64,000 nt of DNA from Tyto alba (lineage: Eukaryota > Chordata > Aves > Strigiformes > Tytonidae), in NCBI RefSeq assembly GCF_018691265.1, contig NW_024881316.1, positions 29,798,819 through 29,862,818 of the forward strand, given 5' to 3'. The position numbers were made by a program, and so were the translations under genes. This document shows positions 12,631 through 25,224 of the stretch, one piece after another. Position 1 is the stretch's first letter. Every line of letters starts with the position of its first letter. Below the pieces are notes generated by a model that worked only from the letters and a program-made list of their open reading frames with translations, had not been told where the DNA came from and ran no database searches.

Positions 12631-13388
12631 AGTTTAAACTCCATGAGAATGTGTGTGACAAATATTTACTTTATTTCTAATGAACTAAGAAATAAGATAA
12701 ATCCAATAATCTTGGCCTAGCATTTTTAACTACACTGCAGAAAGGCCAGAGGTCTGTGTCCTTTGGAGTCTTCTTCAGGAAATGTTATAGCATTATGTCA
12801 AAAGTATGTTGGGCTCCACTCACCAAGTGAAGACGATTCATCAAGGATGTGTTCTCCCTAGGAAGAATAGCCATCTTTTCTACAATCACATTTGTCAAGC
12901 TCAATTCTACCACACTGTTGGCAGAGTCATAAGAAGAGATTCTGAGCAAAAGGCAGAATGCCTGAAAGCAAGAGTATATCAGATGAGCAAGGATTATTTG
13001 GCCTCAGAGGAAATCACATTAGCAACTGCCAGGATAGATATACTATTCTGAGTTAAATGAGCTGGGATACTGCATTGATGTGCTTTAATTTGAGAAATGC
13101 ACAGAAGAGTCACCAGCCAGAGCTTATCCACTAGCATGTTTGTCTACTCTCTTACCTCATCCAGTTGTGACAAATTAGAGAAAACCATTGGCAGGGACAG
13201 TTATAGAGTCATCCAATTTTATTACGAGTCTGACTTCATCTGGTTCAAGTGGTTTAACCTTAAATCATTTTGAGACTAAACAGGTATAAACCAAAACATT
13301 TAGACACTTTCATTCCATATTAAGAGTAACATATTCTGATTATTTTAAAAACTTTCTTAAATGTTCAAAAATATCAATTGAAGAAATC

Positions 13389-13408
13389 TTTTTTTTTTTT
13401 TTTTTTTT
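13389..13408. repeat. (T)20 homopolymer
   Basis: Uninterrupted run of 20 T. Confidence 0.95.
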
Positions 13409-15470
13409 CCAAATAAAGTGAAAATATCGACTTGTTCCAGGCACAAACTTACTGAGGGACTGATAGATCATGAAGAAGGTATACTGCAGTGACTTAGTCT
13501 CTATTTTAGCATTGCTGGTTATTGATACCACACAATGAGACTGCTCGTGATAGTGTACAGTTTGGACATCAATATCAAGACTACATTCAATTCTGCACAT
13601 AAGGATTTCTGTTAAATGTGTTTTCAACCTGTGTTCCCAATGGAGAAATGAGAAAGGACATGCTATTCCTTCCCCTCCACTCACTATTCCCCCCACAATT
13701 TTAAAAGATGGGCATTCACCCCTTCATTTTTTCAGAAGTGAATACTGTACTTGGAATCCCTCCCTGAAGGAACATGGCAGATTCAGTTTCTTTCCTCTCT
13801 AAAGCACATGGCTCCCACACAGCAATTCCCAGTTCATTTTGAATTCAGCAGGAGCTGTAAGAACTCAGGGAGACAGTAATATAGTTCCAAACTCAGCAGG
13901 AGTCTTGGACTCTCACAGAGTTAAATAGACTTTTCAAAATGCAGCTTTCCTGGTTTCCAGCTCCTGCTGAGGGCAGTGAAAGACCAGCTCTTGCTAAGCT
14001 GGAAGCTATTACCCCATTTTTTTGTTATCTAAAGCTTGGCTCAGAGGTATTTCAATACTTATCTTCACTTCAGCCACAGCACATTTCTTGTGGTTAGATT
14101 TCTCCAGACAGGAATAGGAACAAGGTTTGCAAAATATTACATACATTGGTCTTTGCACTCATAATTAACAATGACTTTCTAAATATAGAACTCTAGAGCC
14201 AGTAACTGATCCCAAAGTATGAAGCATGATATAATTACATTTAAAACTGAGAGAAAAAAAAATAAAAAAAAGCAAAGAAGAATTTTCCTTAACATGCATC
14301 TGTCATTCTTCAATACAGAGCAGAATTCTTCTTTAGGGTTTTATACATTCCAGTCATAGTTTGAAAGAAACAGTGTTATGTGTTTTGCTTGTGGATCTGA
14401 CATAATATTCTAATCTCAACTAGAAACTAATTTAAGAGCAAATCTTTCTTTTGAGAGAGAAGGGGATTTCAAAACTAATTTTATTCTTATGTTACCACTA
14501 TTGAGAGAATTGTATGACACCACAGCAGCAGTTACTCCCAGCTCTTTGTTAGCATGTGTCTAGCCTCAAAAAGTGTTCAGATATGGGGCTGAATGAAAAG
14601 GATGTCTTTTAATGATATTTTGAGGTAATGGATAAGAGGATGGAATTTCTTGCTCTAAAGGGCTCAGAGCTACTTTAAAAAGGTGTAATAGAATCCCCAT
14701 CTTCTCACAAAATGCATACAAATTCATAAGTAAATTCACTCACATGAATAATCCATCTTCTGCTGATGTCACTTTGACAGGATCAGTAAATAGTAGTTTC
14801 ACCAAAGTGTATCATATATAATGTTCAACAAGATCAGAGATGTTGGAATGCTGTGTGATTTGTAAATCAATTCCAGATGGTATGATGGCATGGTACAAAT
14901 GTGTTTTCTATCCTGAAATTCTATCATGTCTTCTATAATCCATTTGGCATAAACACAAGTGTTTGATAATCAGTTGATGCCATACATTTAAGATCAGGCC
15001 AAGTTCCAAGTTTTTCACATGGAACAATTTCATTGCTTCCAGAGCTCTGGGGAATTCCATTTCAACAGGTGGCTTATGTTGAAACACTGGAAAAGATTGT
15101 CTATTTCATTCTTAAAGACCTCCAGAATCTCCACACATACATCTATTAGAAACAGCATCATTCTGCTTGAACAGAATTAGGATACAGACCGAGCATTAGG
15201 TATCAGGAGAGCCTTACAGCTCTCCGATTCTCTTCTTATATCTAAAACAACTTCTTATACCTACAGTGACTAATGTAAAGATCAGGACCTCCATATGTGA
15301 TTTATAATAGCTGTGCAAAGTGTCTTCTGCCAAGTAAAAGCAAGTCTTGTTTATTGTGTGAGACAGGGACATACAACTATGCCTTATAGTGACAGAACTT
15401 TAATAAACTCAAGTTCATTGTTGAACTTTTTTTTCTACCCCTTCAAAACTTCTTTCCCAAGATTTTTCAC

Positions 15471-15749
15471 TTTCCAGGAGCTTCTCTACTTTCCTTTCTT
15501 CATTCAACAGAAACTTATGTTTCCTAAGAATAATTTCTAGTACCTGAAAGTTAGAAACCCCCTTGCTTCTACTGGTCAGCAGTTGTTTCCTTACAGGTCC
15601 TTCAGCTTCAATGCCCAATACATGCAAATACTTGCTCAGTGGGATGTTAGAGTACGTAGCAAATTCTACATTAGGAAGTTGTAAACTGGGACATTTTTCT
15701 TGAAAGATCATATTAGCATCAGAAAAATTGAAAACTTCTTTCTCACTAC
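15471..15749 (-). CDS. Best exon candidate, unidentified minus-strand gene
   Basis: It sits in the longest minus-strand open frame of the region (142 codons). The minus-strand acceptor is CTGTTCTTTTTTAG, with a good pyrimidine tract. Two donors are possible: CTGGAAA/GTGAAA at 15471 (phase 1 out) and TTTCAG/GTACTA at 15544 (phase 0 out). It starts in phase 1 and joins the phase-1 end of 16587-16749 with a Gly codon (LG|G|SEKEVF). The peptide has mixed, globular-looking composition followed by a charged, possibly coiled-coil segment (LLNEERKVEKLLE). I recognise no family. At this AT content about one frame of this length is expected by chance in the window, so length alone is not proof. Confidence 0.25.
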
Positions 15750-16586
15750 CTAAAAAAGAACAGATCATATCAATAAGAATATCCCCTCCCAAGAACAGAA
15801 TATAGTTTTGGTTTATGCCTTTATTACATGTCTTCTGCAGCAAACATCTAGGAAGATATTAAAAATACCCACACAAATTCTTAACCAAAACAGAGTATAA
15901 TAGACTTATCTAAAAGGTAACCCTAAACTGTGATTACTGATTTCACAATAAAATTACTTAATGTTACTCAAAGTTTTTCTTTCAGAACATAATATGTTTA
16001 ACAACAATTCTGGAAAATTCAAATCATACTGTCAGTAATTCACAACTGTTTTGTTATATGCTGCTTTTTATGATGAGATATTAAAGAGAAGAGTCATTGC
16101 ATTGTGATAAAATGTCTTTTCTTTCATTAATGCATAGAGGATTGGCATATATGATTCAAATGAAAGAGTTTTGGATAGATCCCTGTGCATCTATAGGAAA
16201 TAATCTTATAGCTTTGATTCTGAAAATAGCTGAGCGTAATTTTATTTCAGGTATGTGAAAAGTTTCACAGACCATGGTGCAAGATCAAGAACTAAATGAC
16301 TAACAGACAAAGATAAACTCAAGTTTGATTGTAAAAACTAAAAAGAATTATTAAAATACTTTTTAATTAAAATAAATTTCATCAAGCAAAATGAGGAGGA
16401 AGACCTAAATTTATATTTTTTGTTGTTTTTTATTTAATATAAAATATAAAACATCACAGTTCAGAGTTAAAATACACTTAGAAATATTTTCTGTTTATAA
16501 AGTATTCATAAAATAGCACACTAGCAATTAGACTACTTTATCTTGAAGTATTTTAATAAACTATTTTAATGAAAGATCATTCTCAC

Positions 16587-16749
16587 CTCCAAGCTGTATT
16601 ATTGTGGTAGGGTAATCCCCAGTTTCATACCTTAAATGGCCAGTGAGAAAGATGCATCTTTTAAATGTTGGTTTACATTCATGTTTGTGGTGTGTCTTTA
16701 ATTTAATATTTTTCTTTATTGTTATTTGTACTACTATCTGGCCATGATT
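16587..16749 (-). CDS. Possible internal exon, unidentified minus-strand gene
   Basis: Acceptor CATCTGTTCTTCAG and donor CTTGGAG/GTGAGA are both good on the minus strand. The 54 codons between them (including KKNIKLKTHHKHECKPTFKR and GDYPTTIIQLG) are open, phase 0 in and phase 1 out. The out-phase matches the acceptor phase of 15471-15749. The frame stays open further upstream to about 16816, so a longer exon using another acceptor is possible. The strongest upstream acceptor (TTATTGCTTTTCAG, exon from 16828) would introduce TAG and TGA in frame. No family is recognised. Confidence 0.22.
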
Positions 16750-19564
16750 CTGAAGAACAGATGAAAGCAGCACCGTACAAAAAAGAAAATCAATTTCTAT
16801 TTCGCTGTGGCTGTAACTTCACTACTTCCTGAAAAGCAATAAAACATTTCTGATTTTTGTAAAAGCACTACGGACTAGTACAAAGATACTTAAAAGATTG
16901 AATTCAATGTATGGCTTACTGAATTGACTTACTTGTATAAATATTTCTTACACTTTTTCTAATACTCAAAGTGTCAATTCATAACGTTTAGTGTCTGCTA
17001 TTAGCTCTAACACCATAATCTCTTTCCTGAACATTTATATCTACCTCACCAATGTAAAAATGACTTATCTACCAAAATATATAACTGATGAACGTTGATT
17101 AAGTACAGTTTCTGTGCTACAGAGGTAGTAGAAATAATAAAAATATGGAAGGTATTCCAAAGAGAGTAAAGACCTATTGATGCCCACAAACCTGTTTTGC
17201 TAGACATTACAAGTATAGACTCAACTACAATCCAGGTTATTCCCATTTACATATGTTAGCAAGGTAGGGGAAAGCATCGTCTTATAACACCACAGAGCTG
17301 TACAATAGTGTTGTGTAAATTCAAAATCAGTGAAACTAGTATGTATATAGCCTTGTGAACCTGAGAGGAATAAGACCTTGCAACAAACAATAAGCAGTTT
17401 ACCACAGTCTGTTGATCAAAGACAGTGCAACCACTAAAAATAATTTCACCGCGATTCACGGATTTCTGTCAAAATCTGACTCTAATATATCTTGCTTGTT
17501 TGTGTTGTTGATCCATCATCACAAGTGACTTCAAAAGGCTATTCTTTATCCTACTGTTCCTGCCTGGACAGTCTCTGCCAGGTGTTCACACTCAGCACCA
17601 GCACCACACTAATGCTTCCTTGTTCCTCTGGACCAGAGTGCTGTTCAGAGCACTATAAATTTCTAAATAGGTTATTTGCCAGAACAAAAGTGAGAGAATA
17701 TTGCCAATCATTTTTATGTTTTCCTTGGTGTGAAACTGCTTTTTAGGAAAAAGTTTCGAAGTGAAGAAACTGAAAAATTTTGTTCCAGCATCTAGGCAAC
17801 TGAAGATGAGGGAGAGATGTGGCTTCAGCCAACTTTACTTAGATTCACAGGAGGTTATGGCTGAACCCTTTATCTACTATCAGCTACACTCCCTACACTG
17901 ATTCATATAAAATCCTCTCTGATTACACTTCCATCAAGATTTAAAACCTACATGAAATGAGATATTTAGGTTTTTCTCCCCCACCTCCCCCCATTGAACT
18001 AAACATTTCTTCTTCTTTGCAAAATAAAAAGACAAACAAACAAAAAAACAGAAAAAAAAAATCCATTATTCTATTCCACTGAATACATCTCTCCCTATTG
18101 TTCAAAAGTCTCAATAGTGGCCTATTTGAAACAACTGACACCTAGAAAAATGAAGAGTTAGACTCATTTTTGTATGCCCTTTTAGGCACTAATGTTGTCT
18201 TAATCAGACTGTGATAAATGGTTTATTTTTCATTACAGGTTCTTACTCTTCTTGGTTGCACAGCGGTATATATGTATTAGTTTCATTGATGTTGAATTTA
18301 CAGAGATTCAGGTGAACAATGTAGATCTTAGCTTTTAAAATCTTTTCCTTCTCTGAAATCCATAATCGAATTAGAAGCAGACATTTTGGGTTTTTTTCTG
18401 GAGATAATGTCACACTCCGCATTTCTGCATTTCAAGTCAAATGTAAGTTTAAATAAATATCAACAAAATTTGGAGAAGTGCTATGTAGTTTCTCATTAAT
18501 TAATCTGGTTTGCACTAAAATATCTTAAGACTGTTGAAAGTATAATTCGATTATTGTCTGTTCAGTACAATTTTCTGCTCCTACATGATTTAAGACTTTT
18601 CCATCTTAAAAATTATAATACTTTAGGCAATTAATTTTAAAATACAAAAGTACTACCTTTTTTTTCAAATAAGTATAGTAAACCATCAATAAGGACAAAT
18701 TTTTATTTTCTTGGCAGAAACAAGTATTCTTATTCCCCATATCTAAAAGATAGGTTAAAGGGATTACAAAACTTCTGCATCTTTTCTGTCTGATTCTGGA
18801 AGCAACAGAGCATCTGTTACAGCTGTAACTATCTGCTGGCATGCCCTGTGATACACATCATCATGAAACAGTAGAAGACTGTTTACTGGTCTTATTGACA
18901 AATATATATTCCAAATCTCTGTTGCCTACTAAGGAAAACATTGGCTAGGCTTTAATTACATCAATACAACATACTCAACATGGAAAATAAATCTTAAAGA
19001 ATTGTCTTTTTTTAAGGACACAACTGTACTGACATAGACAAATGGAAATACTTACATATTTTAAGAATCATTCATCTCATGGGAGTAAAATAGTGGCTTC
19101 TAGATTCTGGAAAACTGAATACCAGCCACAAGTAAAAATAGGTTTGGTTTCATACATTTGCTGCTTATTTCAACAAGCAACCTCTTAGACTGTATCCCCA
19201 CAACACTATCACTATTAATGTCATTGACAATATTGCTTAGGGAGTGTCTATAGCTTTTGTCTGCAGATGACTGTGACTGCTGATGAGGCATTCTCAAGCA
19301 CACATTCACCCACTGCAGTGGGGGTGGCATGGCAAGGGTGTATATAAGCAGTAGGCAAGAGCACAGCTCCCACCAGCAACCAGCTGTATGGCTGGGATGA
19401 GATGGGACAGCTCTCTTGACTGTGGTGCTAGTACAGATGGATACAAGATCTTCAGAATTAACAGGATGGGAAAATAAGGATGAGGCAGTGGTTGCCCTCT
19501 GTGTGAAGGAGCAGCTCATACTTATGGACTTCTTGTATGCAACTAGCTGAGTGATAGCTTGTGG

Positions 19565-20055
19565 GTCAGGTCAGAGAAGAGGCCAGTGAAGGTGATGTGT
19601 TGGAGGGAGTGTATTAACAACCATTTGATCAGTGTGGGGAAGTGCATGAAGTCTTCTTTAAACAACTCAGACTGGAGAATAGAGGGGTTTGAGGAGGTCC
19701 ATATAGCAGCCCCCCCCCCCCCCCCCCCCCCCCCAAGTACCTACAAGGATGTAATCAGGAAGATGGAGCCAGACTCTTAAGAGAGCCTGTTGTGTGTGCT
19801 GGAAAGATGGGTGACAGTAAGCACAAGTTGAAATTAGAGTTTCAGACTGAATATAACAAGAAACCTCTTCCCCATGAGGATAGTCCAGCAGTTGAGCAGA
19901 TTGCTTGGAGACATTTTGCAGTCTCCATCTTGGAAGTCTGTAAGATCATACTGGACAATGCCTGAGCTCATAGCTGATCTTGCTTTGAACAGGAGGCTGG
20001 ACTAGAAACCTCTTGAGGTGTCATTCACATTGAGTTACTCTATCATCCTGTGAAA
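19565..20055 (+). mobile_element. CR1 LINE 3' end, interrupted by poly-C
   Basis: Old CR1 3' fragment. The segment AACTCAGACTGGAGAATAGA corresponds to the 'TTCAGCCTGGAGAAGAG' landmark, followed by 'AGTACCTACAAGGA-GTAATCAGGAAGATGG' and the tail 'GGAGGCTGGACTAGAAACCTC', as in the copy at 7.5-8.5 kb. The end (ATCATCCTGTGA) is the start of the degraded CR1 terminal repeat. A run of 25 C replaces the short C/T-rich bases seen at the same place in the sister copy. The left boundary is uncertain because upstream similarity is weak. Confidence 0.82.
19710..19734. repeat. (C)25 homopolymer inside CR1
   Basis: Twenty-five consecutive C on the plus strand, hence G25 on the minus strand. Such a run could form an i-motif or G-quadruplex and is also a typical place for sequencing length error. 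Confidence 0.95.
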
Positions 20056-20290
20056 ATGGCCTGTTTCTACAGCTCCATCTAATTCACAATTGTGAAAGCC
20101 TTTGCAGTAGTGCTCAATAGGAATATGATACTTATTATACTTGTTATACCCCTTCTTTATCATGCTTGTCAATATAGGCGACTAGAAAATAGAAAACAGA
20201 GCAACTGCAAAGGAACAAATACAGGTTTTATTACTAGGGAGACTAGAGGAGTCTTTTCAAGATACAGAAAAAGAAATATGAAAGATATAC

Positions 20291-20398
20291 AGTGGTCCAA
20301 AGCTCCAGGGTTTTCAGTGTTTCCCCCAAATGAACTTCTGACAATGAGTGTGAAGTTCATACAGAACCCCGAGGTACGCAGATTTACAGGCCAATACA
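20291..20398 (-). CDS. Possible internal exon, unidentified minus-strand gene
   Basis: The acceptor is GGTTTTCTTCACTGCAG and the donor ACCACT/GTATAT is weak. Thirty-five full codons, phase 1 in and out, read YWPVNLRTSGFCMNF and onward. The in-phase matches the candidate at 21007-21129. The alternation of hydrophobic residues would suit a beta-sandwich domain, but no family is recognised. Treat as tentative. Confidence 0.2.
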
Positions 20399-21006
20399 CT
20401 GCAGTGAAGAAAACCTCTGACCATTCATGCCAGCAACACACATAGGTTTTCAAATCTAATTCAAATGTCAGTGGTCTTAACTGAATTGTTTGATCTTGAT
20501 GGCCAATGTTAATTGGAGTCTTTGATTTTCATGGACACACATTAAATTCCAGCACTTTTACCAGTCTAAAGAGAGGCATAGGAGACAAGGTAACACAAAC
20601 TGCTTAGTTAAACTTCCTAAAGTATAAAGTGTTTATAAACAGTGTCAGTTTTCCACTTATGTAAAAAGATTGCACAAGCACTTAAATAGAGAAATAGAAG
20701 AAAAAAAAAATCATAATTGAATCCAGATCTGTTTGAAAGAGCTCAGAAAACCACTGGAACACAGAGGAAAATCAAGTTCATGTTTATGCATTTCAGTTTG
20801 TCATACTTTAAAAAAAGAAATAATCAATGTCAGGCACTTAGGGTTATAATTTAAAATTACATTTAAGTAAAAGAATAAAGTAGAAGCTATTAATTGACCA
20901 TAAGCCATAAAACTAGACAAGAAAGATAAAGAAGAAAAAGTATTCAAAGTGCTAGGAAAATACAGGGCCAGAATTTTCTCTGGAAAAAATAAAAAAAACT
21001 GGTGAC

Positions 21007-21129
21007 CTGTATTTTCACCGGAAACACTTTTATTTTTGCTGCCATAACAGGTACCACAAACCCTGACCTCACTGTACTTCATGCTTTCCCTTACATTAAA
21101 AGTCTCTTGCTGTTCCAAAGAGGTACAGT
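21007..21129 (-). CDS. Possible internal exon, unidentified minus-strand gene
   Basis: The minus-strand acceptor is ACGCATTGTCTCAG and the donor is AATACAG/GTCACC. Forty full codons, phase 1 in and out (SLEQQETFNVRESMKY and onward). It lies inside a longer open frame. Joining to 20291-20398 gives a Val codon across the junction. Product unknown; chance is a serious alternative. Confidence 0.2.
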
Positions 21130-21728
21130 CTGAGACAATGCGTGAACATGGACGGAAGAGGTATGAGTGGAGAAGTGGGAAAGGGCAGCATAATAACAAG
21201 GTAATGCTGATTGTTAAGCATTGTACATAACACAATCACTGTTGTAATTTCTAAGGATCATATTGTGTGGTCTTTCTTTGCATATTAATTCCAAGATTTG
21301 GCCCTAAATGGATTATTTTTTAAAGTCCTTTCCCCAAATGATAGAAAGCATAAGTTGCTAATAATACTATGGTATTTTTGCAAAGCACTCTGGAGCACTC
21401 AAAAAAAGAGATAGTCTAAATATTTTGTAGTGTTATGGCTTCCCATAAGGTACCAATGTGTTTACTGAAAGGCACCGAACCCTTTTATTGGAACAGAAAA
21501 AGCAAAACCTTTTAGGGGGATGTAGAAACTGCAAGACAAATCAAAGTTTTTGCCTTTTATTTTTTCTAGTTTCTCCACATTTGCCATTTATCTGCCTGCA
21601 AAGAAAATGCAACTCAGAACTATAAAAATAATTCTTTGTTCCCATAGAGAATTTCAAAAGAAAAAATGCTTTTAAAATGTAAATCAACCACTGTGTTAAT
21701 ATGAAGAGAAAAACAGGTGGAGGGTGGC

Positions 21729-21761
21729 AAACACACACACACACAAAAAAAAAAAAAAAAA
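21729..21761. repeat. (AC)n plus poly-A microsatellite
   Basis: About eight AC units followed directly by a run of 18 A. Confidence 0.95.
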
Positions 21762-22658
21762 GATATGAGATGAAATAAAATAAAATATCTCTTATTATTA
21801 GCTAAGGAAGAATGCAAAGGGATCAGTAGATATGCAAATATGTAGTATACAAATTCTTCAGCAGGCTCTGATCCTCTGATGAATAAAAAAATATGCCTGG
21901 TATTTTTGAAAAGAGTGTGAATAAATCAGATGTCTCAAGTTATGTATAAGTAATTTGTGAATCTGGGAACCTGTTGATTGATACACAAATAATGTATGCA
22001 GCAAAACAATCCATCTATTATTATGGCTGTAATTGGGAACAGAAACCTGGAAAATGTGTTTATTCAGACCACAACACAAAACAGTTCTGGGTAATGAACC
22101 TTAAAGGTACATATGATTATGATTTTCAGAAATTACGGTAACAGAGGCATAACTACCATTAATTTTAATGAATATTGAATGTCTAATGATTCTAATGACA
22201 GCTTTAAAAATCTTACATATCTTTTTCCTATCATGTCTGACAGTTCAAAACAAGGCCAGAGAAGTAACTTTAAGTTTGCAAGTAAGAAAGTATCCTCAAC
22301 GAAATTGTGTTCCTTTCTTTCCCCATTTTTTTAAAGACATCAGTGAGATGAGATGCTTCAAGATTTAAGGATTTAGGAGAAATTCTCCTATTTAACATCA
22401 TTAACAGGAATGTCACATAAGCAGTGAGAATCTCTAAAAGGAACAAGTGAATGCATGCTGCCTGGGGCAGCAATACAAACTTTGACAAATGGCTGATATC
22501 AACTAGCCAGCATAGATATAGGTGCCTTCAAGCCTATGACCAGATCAAGCCGTGTTCTAACATTGCAGACAATTGAGAAAAAGATAGCTAAAGTCTCAGA
22601 GCACTCACAGGAAAGCTAAAAGTAATCAGTGCTCCATGGGCTAGAGCTGAAGTTCACA

Positions 22659-22716
22659 TGAATTGGCACATCTCCACTGAACCCAACAGCTACCCCAGTT
22701 TACCCAGCAAAACAGC
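22659..22716 (+). repeat. Ancient dispersed repeat remnant
   Basis: AATTGGCACATCTCCACTGA followed by a decayed mirror half and CCCAGTTTACCCAGC. This resembles the palindromic amniote repeat with arms AATTGGCATAGCTCCA and its complement around a TTGAAGTCAA centre. Assignment from memory. Confidence 0.4.
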
Positions 22717-23886
22717 ATCAGTATGAAAATGGGAGTCAATAACTAGGAAGGCCATGGTATCCACAAGATCCACAAATAATCTGTGCTTGTAGCACAGGAC
22801 ACATAGCTATAGAAAGTCCACATGTTGTTTTAAGGACTATTCACACCGCCTATCTTCTGCCATCTAACCTTTGTGCCCTCTGTGGTCAGCAGAGAGAAAT
22901 GAGCTCCTCCAGAAGGCAATACAGGTCTTCTGCCCTAAACTGCACTCTGGAGGTGCATCCTTCTCCTCTGTGTGGCTACACACAGATGTTACTGCAACCA
23001 TCCTCCTGCCCTGGATTCCCAAAGTTATATTCTGTGACTCTCTGTCTTTCCTGTTGCAGAGCACAAGTGTCAAAAGAAACAGTTGCCCAGTAAAATTTCC
23101 TCAAGCTTACCAGATATTCACCCTAATCCTTCAGAGCACTACTGCACAGTATTCAGCTGAGAAAAATCCAGAGTCAGCAATCTCCTTTTATCCTTCTTCC
23201 CACAGATTTCAAGACATATTAATAGGTCTTCCCTATTTTTTTATACCAAACAAAAAGCCAAAGCAGACTAAATTCACAGGTTTATTGAAGAAGGATGCAA
23301 GTTTTACATTTGAAATAAAAAATAAAATAAAAAAGTTGGAGAAGAGTAAATGGAAGGTATGTGTGGGAAGGATAAAGAAGAGGGAAAACTATTAAAATGC
23401 TTGCCGAAGTCTGAATGAGTATGAGGATCTGCTGATGCTAATTCAAACAGAACTACTTGAAGTTTGTCCCAGTGCAGCTGGGATGGGATACAGTGGTTGT
23501 CAGCAAATTCATGATCAGAATATTAAAGGTTCCTTCAAATGACAAAGAGAGAAAGGGTGCAATAAGGAGATAATCCAGAATGTAGTATGGGATAAACCAT
23601 GTTGGCTGCAGCTGAAAAGGAAATAGGTGCTCTGGTCTATTGAAAGCTATAAAGTAAAAGGACTTTTGATTTTTCCTGTTAAAAAAATTTATTCAGGTGC
23701 AAAATCTACTTAGTTTTCTCAAATATAAAAGATGCTAAAATTTCAGAAGAATCACTATTGTCAGTGGTGCATGTTGTAAATACTTACCTGTTTATTTTTT
23801 AATTCCATGTGTAGCAAGAGGAATATGCTAGCCTATCTAAAATGACAAGACTTTGGAGAATCAAAGTGTCTTAGGCAGAGACAATA

Positions 23887-23924
23887 TTTTTCTTTTCTTT
23901 TTCTTTTTCTTTTTCTTTTTTTTT
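23887..23924. repeat. (CTTTTT)n simple repeat
   Basis: T-rich tract with a single C every five to six bases. Confidence 0.9.
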
Positions 23925-25221
23925 ACTTCGGTGTCATTATTACAGTTCCCACTAAAATTACCATACTCTTAAAAATGACCCTTTCTCCCTAATCACGTAA
24001 GAAAGAGACAATTATTGGTTACAAAAATTCTCCTGAACACTCATATTTATATAATCAATTGATTTACTAATGAGATATTTTGCTAACACCCACGCTTTTT
24101 TTTTTTTTTCTCAAATCCTTACTCAAAATTCTTACTGCTTTTGTTTCTGCTTCATATAAAGCAAAATAACTTTTTTTTTTTTTTTTCTGAACAGCCAAAG
24201 ACATGAACTTGTAAATTTCCAGTGTGAAGTCTCTCAAGCAAGTTTTAATTCCTTCTCCCATCCTGCAAATATAAGCTACCTCAGAACAGAACTGGAGGAG
24301 TAGATGATCCATGTGTCACTGTGGATATATTTATGTTAATTTTCAGTTAAAATCATGAAAACTATGTGTTTATCTTTACTTTGAGCATTAGTTAAAAGAA
24401 ATTATTCACAGCAAGCCACCCAAGAAATGCCTTTCTGTTGTCCTTGATGAGTCTCAAGGTTAGTATTACCAAGTAAGTTCTCTATTCACCCGTGCAATTA
24501 ATTTCATACGAACAATTCTCATTGCTCCTATACAAAAAAACAACTTTCATGCACCACTAAAGATTTTTCTCTGCTTTCATGTATTATATAAAAAACTTCA
24601 TACTCAGATTTTATTAAAAGACTGTTCCAAATTACTGTAAAGCACAATTTTGCATACTTGTGTAACACTGTATGCCAGACTTAGTTTCAGATCTTGTAAG
24701 GGATGTTCAATGTCAGTCTCTAAGGTATAGAAAAAATAATTTACTCATAATTTCTACCTTCCAGTATTGTATGATGCTCTGAGTTTATGAAACTCAATTA
24801 CAATTTTCAGGCAGATCTTCCTGTACTTTTTTCTTACAGTAAGAACACTTGCAACAGCAAAAGGCCTTAATATTGAAAGTAGATGTGATTAGAGCAGTAA
24901 CAAGAGCAACAGTTTTTGTAACAGTAGAAACCCTGAGTCAAATACAACAGATAAAACACTAGCATGTGGATATACTACTTCTTTGTAGATTAAATATTTT
25001 CTGGGACCTTTACATTCAGCATTGCAATATTCCAGTAGCTCTTCATCAAGAACAGTTCAGAATAAACTGGTCAGATACCTTCACTGAAAGAAGTCTCAAG
25101 TTGCAGTTAGCAGATGTAGGATTTCTCTTAGCTTCCACTATTTCTCTGAATCTTGCAGAAGATGTTCTGGGTAGAGCTGAGTAAACATTGTTTAGACAAA
25201 TAATTCTGAACATGTATTTTC

Positions 25222-25224
<3 letters not shown>

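Larger units (their letters stand above)
11252..19564. other. AT-rich DNA with weak exon candidates
   Basis: No recognised gene or young mobile element. It contains a T20 run at 13389-13408 and an ancient repeat remnant at 12587-12630. Minus-strand exon-like open segments occur at 13453-13608, 15261-15326, 15471-15749, 16587-16749, 17050-17116, 17948-18014, 18657-18742 and 19123-19260; they are discussed as one finding. Sequence composition does not change noticeably across them, which argues for caution. Confidence 0.5.

Noticed and set aside
17361..17433. Exon-like minus-strand segment (acceptor ATTATTTTTAG, donor CTCTCAG/GTTCAC, 24 codons)
   Set aside because: It fits only if neighbouring segments are read in a different frame; it conflicts with the phase of 17948-18014 and 17050-17116 in the more consistent chain.
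18606..18842. Small open frame with Cys-rich start resembling a zinc-binding peptide
   Set aside because: Cys spacing does not fit a known finger and the frame ends in low-complexity Lys/Asn text.
22871..23395. 174-codon plus-strand open frame, the longest in the window
   Set aside because: No recognisable domain, Lys-rich low-complexity end, no splice or promoter context, and one or two frames of this size are plausible by chance at this AT content.
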